This document shows, in pieces, positions 47,126 to 54,372 of a stretch of 64,000 bases of DNA; position 1 is the first letter of the stretch; each line of letters opens with the position of its first letter. Source of the stretch: CAVOJY01 sp963696405 (GTDB taxonomy: Bacteria; Chloroflexota; Limnocylindria; Limnocylindrales; CSP1-4). Position numbers and translations under genes: made by a program. The stretch is from assembly GCA_963696405.1 (NCBI GenBank), contig CAVOJY010000006.1, positions 1-64,000 on the forward strand, given 5' to 3'. The notes beneath the pieces were generated by a model that saw nothing but the letters and a program-made list of their open reading frames with translations, searched no databases and was not told where the DNA came from.

Positions 47126-47362
47126 CGTTTTACCCCGCCCGTGGGCGGGGATTTATCAGCAAGCAACTTGCCCTTTTTGGGGTGTGAAGGTGAAAAAAAA
47201 CCAAAAACATATCTTCCTGAAATAAAAACATAAATTTCGAAGTTGCTTGGAAGTGAAGGTCGGCGTGCATGAGCCCCTGTGACAATGAAAAAAAGAAAAA
47301 ACTTTTCGGTACGATAGAAAGGTGGAAAACCGAGGCGGCGCCGCAACGAAAGAGGCTTTATG

Positions 47363-47480
47363 ATGAACCATACAAACGGATGGATGGGTGGATGGGCGGG
47401 AGTTGTGGGCCTTGACAGTGATCGGCGTACTGGTGGTGGTTTTGCTGACAGTCGTAATTTTCAAGCTGTCCAAGAAATAA
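47363..47480 (+). pseudogene. Tiny membrane peptide gene, frameshifted copy
   Basis: The start reads MNHTNGWMGG in one frame and continues in another as LTVIGVLVVVLLTVV, ending KLSKK. The intact version is at 60442-60552 (36 residues). A one-base change after GWMGGW breaks this copy. Sequence similarity continues some 35 bp beyond the stop in both copies, so a segment of about 165 bp was duplicated. Confidence 0.6.
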
Positions 47481-47519
47481 TCGTGCGTTCACGACCAGCC
47501 TGTGAAGTGAACTTTTAGG

Positions 47520-48437
47520 ATGATTTATACGCTACTATATACCGATCAAACTCATTGCTACGATGAATCAGGATCTGAGATTCCCTGTACCGGCAGCGGA
47601 CAGGATGCTGAATTCAAGACGGATCGTCGGATCCCGGCGGAGCGGTTTCAGTTGATGACCGACATGGTCCTTGATTCCCTGACGGGGCTCACATGGTGCC
47701 GGAACGCCAATCTTGCTGAGTTTCCCCTTGATTGGCTGGCGGCCCATGAGTTCATCAGTGAAATGGACAGTGAGCGGGCCTTTGGGCACAGCGGCTGGCG
47801 GCTACCTTCGCGCAGGGAACTGTTCACGCTGATCAGCCACGAGGTCTTCAATCCCGCCTTGCCCAAAGATCATCCCTTCGAGAACGTTTTTCCCGGGTAT
47901 TACTGGACCTGCACGCCCTGCCATCGCTTGCCCGACCAGGCATGGTACATTCACTTGGGCGGCGGTCGTATTTACCGGGGAATGAAGCATGGGTCCTATA
48001 TGGTGTGGCCGGTGATTTCTTCCAGCGGAGAACTTCCATCTGAGGAAGACCCGTGCTGGGATGTCGATCAGCAGGGAATTCTGGACCGACGCACCGGTTT
48101 GACGTGGAGCCATCCGGCGGATGCAGCCCGACAGCCAGTGACCTGGCAGGAGGCTTTGGATGGAGTCGAGGCAATGAACAAAAAGGCTGCCGGCAGACAC
48201 ACGGACTGGCGGCTTCCCAACATCCGGGAACTGGAGAGCCTGGTCGATATAAGCTCGCACTCCCCGGCGATGCCGTCGAACCACCCCTTCGCGGGGATCG
48301 CGGACGGCTACTGGTCGTCGACGACGAGCACTTACGAACCGCGCTACTCATGGGTGCTTTACACTCGCGATGGCGCCGTCGGGGTGGGCTTCAAGGCCAA
48401 GCCTGATTTTTATGCTTGGGCTGTACGCCGAGGTTGA
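47520..48437 (+). CDS. DUF1566-domain protein (Lcl/sialidase-like fold)
   Basis: A 305-residue protein with two DUF1566-type modules: WRLPSRRELFTLI with a nearby TGLTWCRNANLAEF, and WRLPNIRELESLVD with TGLTWSHPADAA. These modules share a C-type-lectin-like fold in bacteria and often occur in surface proteins, although no signal peptide is seen here. It lies 39 bp after the tiny peptide gene. The partner and substrate are unknown. Confidence 0.8.
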   Translation: MIYTLLYTDQTHCYDESGSEIPCTGSGQDAEFKTDRRIPAERFQLMTDMVLDSLTGLTWCRNANLAEFPLDWLAAHEFISEMDSERAFGHSGWRLPSRRELFTLISHEVFNPALPKDHPFENVFPGYYWTCTPCHRLPDQAWYIHLGGGRIYRGMKHGSYMVWPVISSSGELPSEEDPCWDVDQQGILDRRTGLTWSHPADAARQPVTWQEALDGVEAMNKKAAGRHTDWRLPNIRELESLVDISSHSPAMPSNHPFAGIADGYWSSTTSTYEPRYSWVLYTRDGAVGVGFKAKPDFYAWAVRRG

Positions 48438-48543
48438 ATGATTGCGCGTGGGTTCTATGGCAGCACACCATATATTTTCATATTGAAGAAGGATTTCAGG
48501 AACAGAGTGCCATCCCAACTCATTGAACAAAAGGAGAATTATC

Positions 48544-48999
48544 ATGTTCACCCATATCCTGTGCCCAACCGATCTCAAGGAACGTGCCCTGATCGCGTTG
48601 AAAAAGGCCGTCCAGATTGCCCACCAGTTCAATTCCAAAATAACGATGCTGAATGTGCACGATGAGTTCATGGACAAACAGGAGCGAGAGATGCTGAGGG
48701 TCAGTTTCGAATCACTGAAAGACACATACGCTCAGGTCGCCATCGAGTCGCGCGAGCAGATGCGGGCGACCATCCACAACCTGCATGCCGAAGATATCCA
48801 GGTGGACTACCTGTTGCGCGAGGGAAAACCTGCCAAGAAAATTGTGGAAGTGGCTCAAAAGCTTAGCGTGGACTTAATCGTCATGGCCACGGACGGCAGG
48901 GACAGCATCAAGGACTTCGTCACAGGCACCATCACGGAGCATGTCATCAACAACGCGCCCTGTCCCGTGTTGGTCATTCCATACCCAATAAACCCATAG
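48544..48999 (+). CDS. Universal stress protein (UspA family)
   Basis: The start follows AAAGGAG. A 151-residue single-domain USP with HILCPTDLKERALIALKKAV at the start and IVMATDGRDSIKDFVTGTITEHVI near the end, which matches the ATP-binding loop with the final GT-(S/T) position. It is likely cytoplasmic. It is an orphan between DUF1566 and the IS3 element. Confidence 0.85.
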   Translation: MFTHILCPTDLKERALIALKKAVQIAHQFNSKITMLNVHDEFMDKQEREMLRVSFESLKDTYAQVAIESREQMRATIHNLHAEDIQVDYLLREGKPAKKIVEVAQKLSVDLIVMATDGRDSIKDFVTGTITEHVINNAPCPVLVIPYPINP

Positions 49000-49122
49000 T
49001 ATTTCGAATTTTCCACCGAGGATAGGCAGAGACATGACCGGGGGGCAACCGACAGTGAGAGCTGGCTCCGGGAGGTCGGACAGGAAATTTTGGTTTTTAA
49101 GTGAAGCCCTGCCGGGTTAATA

Positions 49123-49989
49123 TCAGGCTGCCTGAGGCTGTGGCAGCGCAGCGAAGTAGACCATATCCGGAGTACGGCCGTCAAGAAACGAATGCGGCCG
49201 GCCCTGGTTGTAAAATGTGAAGTACCGCTGCAGGCCCTGGCGGGCCTCGGTTACCGAGTCGTAGGCGTGCAAATACACTTCTTCATACTTGACGCTCTTC
49301 CACAACCGCTCGACAAAGACGTTGTCGCGCCAGGAGCCTTTGCCGTCCATGCTGATCTGGACGCCGTGCTGCTGCACCATGTCGACAAAGTCGGTGTCGG
49401 TGAACTGGCTGCCTTGGTCCGTATTCAAGATTTCGGGAGTCCCGTAGTCCCGAATCGCAGCCTCAACAGCCTCCAGACAGAAGTCCACCGTCAAACTGTT
49501 GGATAGCCGCCAGGACAAGACCCGCCGGGTCGCCCAGTCCAGGACAGCGGTCAAATACACAAAACCTCGGCGCATGCGAATGTAGGTGATGTCCATCGCC
49601 CAGGCCTGGTTCGGCGCGGTGAGCTGTCGATTGCGCATCAAGTATGGGAATACCTTGTGGCCCGGGTGCGGCTTACTGGTGCGCGGACGCTGGTAGAGGG
49701 CCTCGATGCCCATCCGACGCATCAAGGTGGCCACGTGCTTTCGCCCGATGCTCACTCCGCTGTTCCGCAGAATATCTCGCAGCATCCGGCTGCCCGCAAA
49801 AGGATGCTGCAAATGCAACTCGTCGATTCGGTGCATCAGCGCCAAGTCGGCCGCCGAAACCGGCTGGGGCCGATAATACACCGAGAAGCGCGACAACTCC
49901 AAGATCCGGCACTGCTCGACCATCGGCAGCCGGTGTTTGCGGTCAACCATCATTTTGCGCTCGCATCGTCGATACGACCGAGCGCGCAT
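49123..49989 (-). CDS. IS3-family transposase orfB (DDE integrase core)
   Basis: The open frame has the IS3 rve domain. The catalytic residues are in AMDITYIRM (first D), LNTDQGSQF (second D) and VFVERLWKSVKYEEV (E). It overlaps orfA by 40 bp in another frame, and the A-rich stretch near the overlap suggests programmed -1 frameshifting to make OrfAB. The product should move the element. Its frame is intact. Confidence 0.9.
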   Translation of the reverse strand: MRARSYRRCERKMMVDRKHRLPMVEQCRILELSRFSVYYRPQPVSAADLALMHRIDELHLQHPFAGSRMLRDILRNSGVSIGRKHVATLMRRMGIEALYQRPRTSKPHPGHKVFPYLMRNRQLTAPNQAWAMDITYIRMRRGFVYLTAVLDWATRRVLSWRLSNSLTVDFCLEAVEAAIRDYGTPEILNTDQGSQFTDTDFVDMVQQHGVQISMDGKGSWRDNVFVERLWKSVKYEEVYLHAYDSVTEARQGLQRYFTFYNQGRPHSFLDGRTPDMVYFAALPQPQAA

Positions 49990-50250
49990 GCCAAAAAATC
50001 ATTCTCCATCGCCAACTGGCCGATCTTGGCATGCAGGTCCTTGACGCTGGGGCCGTTCGCGGCTTTGCGATCGGCTGCCGTCATGAACAGATCCGTGGCG
50101 CGTTCCTGTAATTGGGTCTTCCACTGCACGATCTGGTTCGGGTGGACATCATACTGCTGGGCTAACTCGGCGAGGGTCTTATCGCCCCGCAAGGCCGCTA
50201 TTGCCACCTTGGCCTTGAAGGTTGCTGCGTGGTTGCGTCTGGGTCGTTTC
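49950..50250 (-). CDS. IS3-family transposase orfA (HTH)
   Basis: The start is near 50250 (MKRPRRNHAATFKAKVAIAA); the longer frame to 50309 begins inside the terminal repeat. The protein of about 100 residues is the HTH_Tnp_1 type: GDKTLAELAQQYDVHPNQIV and a leucine-zipper-like helix (KDLHAKIGQLAMENDFLACAL). It binds the IS ends and forms OrfAB with orfB by frameshifting. Confidence 0.85.
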
Positions 50251-50450
50251 ATAGACTGCTCTCCTTGTGGGACGCGTGGTCGCTGCGTCCAGTAGAGCAG
50301 AGTTTTCACTTAAAAGCCTGTCTTTTTTTGCGGAGCCGGCTCTGTGAGCTGGGGAGAGCTGCTGCGGAGGCTCCAGGGCAAGTGGTAAGGATCACATTTG
50401 CTGCCTGTATGAGTCCGAGGAGGAGCACCAAAGCTGGAATCGAAATTAAT

Positions 50451-50605
50451 ATTGGCAGATGCAAACCATCAAAGGCCAAAAGATTCGACCTCGGCGATAA
50501 ACATGAACTAATCCGGTTCTGAAATTTTTCGCCTTTCCTGACCGAATCCATCAAAATTCATTGTAGCTGGGGCAGTGAGTTCATGAACTGCCCCAGTTCT
50601 TTTTC
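50451..50605 (+). repeat. Intergenic repeat ending in a terminator, copy 2
   Basis: Closely similar to 7947-8100. It contains the same GATTCGACCTCGGCGAT core, the same plus-strand RFDLGD--ELIRF tail, and the same hairpin-plus-T-run end. It sits 136 bp from the IS3 end. Confidence 0.6.
50567..50605 (+). terminator. Rho-independent terminator
   Basis: CTGGGGCAGT and ACTGCCCCAG pair perfectly over ten bases around a short loop, followed by TTCTTTTTC. It forms the end of repeat copy 2. Confidence 0.7.
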
Positions 50606-50758
50606 TGCCTTACAGGTTTGCCCTGCCCCCCCCCGAAAACTGGATTTTTGGGTCGTCATCTTATTACCAGCCCAATCTTTGTCATCTTATCCGCAACAAC
50701 CTTTGGTGATACCTCCTTCCGAACAGCCGACCGATAACCTGTAGACTATCGGCCATGT

Positions 50759-50849
50759 GTAGGATGAATCCTGACATTAAAATGTGTGCCTTCCTTACGC
50801 GCGAATCAGACAGAGGCCGATTGTGCAGAGTTGTTTCATCGATTATTGT
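50759..50849 (+). promoter_or_regulatory. Promoter module copy B
   Basis: GTAGGA at 50759, CTGACA at 50771, ATCAGACA at 50805, CCGAT at 50817 and TATTGT at 50844, with the same spacings as the other copies. The first dyad is near perfect (TGTAGGA, four bases, TCCTGACA). It lies 195 bp before the start at 51044. Confidence 0.75.
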
Positions 50850-51043
50850 TGAGACGATGAGAGGAGCCAAGGAGATTCAACAGGCATCTGAGGGCCGATG
50901 GTCAGACGGCTCCCTCCGTGGACACAAGGTGGTTGTTTTCCCGTGGGCTGTTTGGATAGGGTTGCGAACCGCGCTTGCCGGGCCTGCCAAGGTTTGACGA
51001 CACCTTTTTTCTCAATCCAATATTGTACTGGGAAGGATAGGTT

Positions 51044-51337
51044 ATGGCATCAAATTTCGGAATCGCAGTCGATAAAAATAGCGACGGCTTTGGCTTGAAA
51101 TTGGCGGGCGACTTCGACGCCACATCGGCATATGAGCTGATATATGCCATAAAAAAATTGCCGAAAAACATTGTAAAGATAACAATTTACACCAATGGAC
51201 TGAAAAACACACACCCTCTTGGCCTGGATGTCTTTCCAAGGCTTAAGGGTTCCCTTAATGGTCAATCCACCAAAATTGTGTTCACAGGCAATAAGGCATC
51301 CCAGTTATCCCTGGAAATTTCCCGGCTGACTTCTTAG
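51044..51337 (+). CDS. STAS-like small protein
   Basis: A 97-residue protein. The GFGLKLAGDFDATSAYELIYAI pattern and the alternating strands (VKITIYTNGL, TKIVFTGNK) resemble STAS or anti-sigma-factor antagonist folds, but the usual phosphorylated serine motif is not clear. The ribosome site is weak. It is the first gene after module B, so it should be co-regulated with the envelope genes. Confidence 0.55.
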   Translation: MASNFGIAVDKNSDGFGLKLAGDFDATSAYELIYAIKKLPKNIVKITIYTNGLKNTHPLGLDVFPRLKGSLNGQSTKIVFTGNKASQLSLEISRLTS

Positions 51338-51501
51338 CAGTCATTTCTGGATGGCGGCCATATAAGGGCAATTCTTCTCCGTATAGAAGGGCAGACAGTG
51401 TAAACAATATGAACCAACCGGTTGAATGCGTTACGGGTCGAAAAAGAGACTGGGATGTTAGGTAATTTCGCGTGGACCATATTGGGCAGGAGGAATTGGA
51501 G

Positions 51502-51879
51502 ATGGAGACTGGAAAAAATATTTTAGTCGTTGATGATAACAAATTCCTTCGAATCGCCGTTTCCAAAATGCTGTCCCGGCTTGGCTACGAAGTGTTATCC
51601 GCCGATAGCGGCGAAAATGGATTAAGCATTTTTCTTAAGAACAAATTTCACATCGTCTTATCGGATTATGAAATGCCCGGGATGGATGGAGTCGCTTTGG
51701 CTTGCAGCATTAAAAAAAGCTCTCCCCGCACGCCGGTCGTTATCATGACGGGTGCTGGAAGGGAAACCGTTTTAGCCAGAAAGACCACCGAGGTGGATGA
51801 AGTGATTTCAAAGCCATTTACCTTGGCGGAGATCGATGAAACGATCCAGAATTTGTCAGGCAAAGCGCTCTGCGCATAA
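51502..51879 (+). CDS. Single-domain response regulator
   Basis: The start at 51502 follows AGGAGGA; a GTG at 51472 is an alternative. A 125-residue receiver with VDDNK, acceptor in VLSDYEMPGM, IMTGA and SKPFT. No output domain. It follows the STAS-like gene by 164 bp in the same direction, and the pair resembles a small phosphorelay. The partner kinase is unknown. Confidence 0.85.
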   Translation: METGKNILVVDDNKFLRIAVSKMLSRLGYEVLSADSGENGLSIFLKNKFHIVLSDYEMPGMDGVALACSIKKSSPRTPVVIMTGAGRETVLARKTTEVDEVISKPFTLAEIDETIQNLSGKALCA

Positions 51880-51969
51880 TCTCATCCACTCTTGCTGCCA
51901 CCGTGCAGATTAGGATAGGCTATTAATTAACCAGGTCACTCCTACAGGCGATTATTTAAAAGGAGACGA

Positions 51970-52296
51970 ATGATGGAAAACCGAAAGAGCAACCGTCATA
52001 TTACGGATCAATCGATTGTCGGCACGGTTTTTACCAGTCATAATTTCAATGACAAGTTTTACGGAAAAATGAAAAATTACTGTGACCTCGGCCTATATGC
52101 AGAATTTCAGACCTGCCTTAAAGATGGAACTGTCTTGCTCGTCAGGACAACCAGCGGCGCCCCTGAGCGCTTGCCTGCGAAAATAGAGGAAGGATTTCGG
52201 TCCGTTTCGCTTGTAGAGGTAAAGTGGTCTAAGCCTCTCTCTGCTAATGGAGCTGTTTGCTATGGCACCGGGTTAAAGCATCTATCCATTTGGTGA
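51970..52296 (+). CDS. PilZ-like domain protein
   Basis: The start follows AAAGGAG. A 108-residue protein with an RKSNRHI start and YGKMKNYCDLGLYAEFQTCLKDG, which follows the PilZ pattern (R---R and a D/N-x-S-x-x-G-like turn); the RxxxR motif is only partial, so c-di-GMP binding is uncertain. It is 90 bp after the receiver and may be in the same operon. Confidence 0.6.
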   Translation: MMENRKSNRHITDQSIVGTVFTSHNFNDKFYGKMKNYCDLGLYAEFQTCLKDGTVLLVRTTSGAPERLPAKIEEGFRSVSLVEVKWSKPLSANGAVCYGTGLKHLSIW

Positions 52297-52344
52297 CCAT
52301 AGGTGATACAAATCCAACCTGATAGTAATCGTATTACTGTGTCT

Positions 52345-52572
52345 GCTGGTCGGTCCCGTTGGCAACCCTTGATGCTTACCGCGACCATGGAGAGCCAAAA
52401 GCCCGGATCGAACAAGATTCAAAAAATCTCGATTGGTGTTGGAACGACTGCCGAATCTATGCATCAGCATCGACAATGTGACGCGGCAACCTGAGGACGA
52501 AGGAGTCGAGAAATTCAACAAGCCGTTCGACAAGCTGATGGAGACCTTTTCGCAAAGGTCACCACGGCATTT
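52345..52572 (+). pseudogene. Transaldolase C-terminal remnant
   Basis: A frame near 52345 reads LATLDAYRDHGEPKARIEQD, which matches the C-terminal part of transaldolase, where ATLDAFRDHG is usual. A one-base shift near 52440 moves the reading to ISIDNVTRQPEDEGVEKFN, then PFDKLMET, again transaldolase. No N-terminal part is present. The remnant ends just before phosphoglucomutase, which suggests an older tal-pgm gene order. Confidence 0.75.
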
Positions 52573-52584
52573 AACGAGGGAGTG

Positions 52585-54249
52585 ATGGAAGTAAGTCCTT
52601 GTGCAGGAAAGCCGGCTGAAGCATCGATGCTGGTGAACGTACCCAGACTCGTCACGGCCTACTATACGGAGGCGCCTGACCCTTCAGTGCCGGAGCAACG
52701 GGTTGCTTTCGGCACCTCAGGACATCGTGGTTCCGCATTCGAAAGGGCCTTCAACGAATGGCATATCCTCGCCATCAGTCAGGCTATTTGCCTGCACCGG
52801 GAGCAGAAGAAGATCGATGGCCCGCTGTTTCTCGGAATGGACACGCATGCACTTTCCGTCCCGGCCCAAGCCAGCGCGCTTGAGGTGCTGGCGGCAAACG
52901 GGGTGGAAGTCCTGATCGCGCAGGGAGATGAATATACCCCAACCCCTGCCGTTTCCCACGCGATTCTCACATACAACCGTGGGCGCAAGACAGGACTCGC
53001 CGACGGCATCGTCATCACGCCGTCACACAATCCGCCACATGACGGCGGGTTCAAATACAATTCCCCAAACGGCGGGCCGGCGGAACCCGCTGTCACCGCC
53101 TGGATCGAGGCGAAGGCAAACGAGTTTCTCGAGAATGGCCTTGTGGGTTCGAAAAGGATTCCTTTCGAAAAAGCTCTTCGCGCTCCCACGACGCACCGGC
53201 ACGACTATCTCACCGCTTACATTACTGATCTCGCCAATGTGATCGACATGGACGCCATTCGCGCCGCGAAGATTAGCATAGGAGTCGATCCGCTTGGCGG
53301 TGCCGGGGTCCACTACTGGGGGCCGATTGCCGAGCGCTACGGGTTGAACCTCACGGTCGTGAACGAGGCCGTCGACCCGACCTTCCGTTTTATGACTGTG
53401 GATTGGGACGGCCAGATCCGCATGGACCCATCCTCTCCCTATGCGATGCAGAGTTTAATCAGCCTGAAGGACCGCTTCGAGATCGCCTTCGCCTGCGATA
53501 CCGACCACGACCGGCACGGGATTGTCACCAGGAGCCGGGGGTTGCTTGCTCCCAATCACTACCTTTCGGTCGCCATTCTCTACCTCTTCCAACACCGGCC
53601 GCAATGGCGCAGGGAAGCGGCGGTCGGCAAAACGGTAGTGAGCAGCCAGATGATCGATCGTGTCACCGCGAAACTTGGCCGGAAGCTCTACGAGGTGCCG
53701 GTAGGCTTCAAGTGGTTCGTCGATGGCTTGCTCGACGGCTCACTTGGCTTTGGGGGCGAAGAGAGCGCAGGTGCGTCTTTCGTCCGTCTGGATGGCAGCG
53801 TCTGGACGACGGACAAAGACGGGATCGTCCCGGCTCTGCTCGCGGCGGAGATCACGGCGCGGATGGGCCGCGATCCCGGCGAGATCTACCGCGAACTCAC
53901 GCGCGAGTTCGGTGAGCCGCTTTACGACCGTGTCGAGGCCCCGGCCACCCCGGAACAAAAGGCAATCTTAGAGAAACTCTCGCCGCAGCAGGTCCAAATC
54001 AAAAACCTGGCTGGCGAAAAAATCCAGACGATCCTCACCCGCGCGCCAGGCAACGGCGCCCCCATAGACGGGGTGAAGGTGGTGGCGCAGAGCGGTTGGT
54101 TCGCGGCGCGTCCGTCAGGGACCGAGAATATCTACAAGATCTATGCGGAGAGCTTTCTGGGGACTGATCATTTGCGCCGTATCCTGGAGGAAGCCCAGAC
54201 GATTGTCAACGATGCCTTGACGACGGCGCCGATACCGGAGCGGGGCTAA
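52585..54249 (+). CDS. pgm: Phosphoglucomutase (alpha-D-glucose-specific type)
   Basis: The start at 52585 is chosen because the N-terminal AGKPAEASMLVNVPRLVTAYY matches the family. The 554-residue length is normal. The catalytic phosphoserine is in VITPSHNPP, magnesium is bound by DTDHDRHG, and the sugar-binding GGEESAG and the phosphate-binding ARPSGTENIYKIYAE are complete. It interconverts glucose-1-phosphate and glucose-6-phosphate. It sits upstream of glycogen phosphorylase, so together they feed stored glycogen into sugar-phosphate metabolism. Confidence 0.9.
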   Translation: MEVSPCAGKPAEASMLVNVPRLVTAYYTEAPDPSVPEQRVAFGTSGHRGSAFERAFNEWHILAISQAICLHREQKKIDGPLFLGMDTHALSVPAQASALEVLAANGVEVLIAQGDEYTPTPAVSHAILTYNRGRKTGLADGIVITPSHNPPHDGGFKYNSPNGGPAEPAVTAWIEAKANEFLENGLVGSKRIPFEKALRAPTTHRHDYLTAYITDLANVIDMDAIRAAKISIGVDPLGGAGVHYWGPIAERYGLNLTVVNEAVDPTFRFMTVDWDGQIRMDPSSPYAMQSLISLKDRFEIAFACDTDHDRHGIVTRSRGLLAPNHYLSVAILYLFQHRPQWRREAAVGKTVVSSQMIDRVTAKLGRKLYEVPVGFKWFVDGLLDGSLGFGGEESAGASFVRLDGSVWTTDKDGIVPALLAAEITARMGRDPGEIYRELTREFGEPLYDRVEAPATPEQKAILEKLSPQQVQIKNLAGEKIQTILTRAPGNGAPIDGVKVVAQSGWFAARPSGTENIYKIYAESFLGTDHLRRILEEAQTIVNDALTTAPIPERG

Positions 54250-54372
54250 GGTCGAGCGTCTTCGGTATTTCATCAGCCGATGGCAAGCGAAGCCAGGAAG
54301 AGTAGCGTAACGAGGCGAACCCTAACGGATTCATTCGAAGATTCGGTCCAAAACAAATTCGGAGGAGAAACA

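Larger units (their letters stand above)
49095..50315 (-). mobile_element. IS3-family insertion sequence
   Basis: Ends TTTTAAGTGAA at 49095 and TTCACTTAAAA at 50315 form inverted repeats. The inside carries overlapping orfA (50309-49950) and orfB (49989-49123). No target duplication is visible. It separates the USP gene from a repeat copy and promoter module B. Confidence 0.85.

Noticed and set aside
50306..50554. Minus-strand frame from the shared ATG in repeat copy 2
   Set aside because: Similarity to copy 1 ends after about 36 residues and the frame runs to the IS3 end; coding is possible but not supportable.
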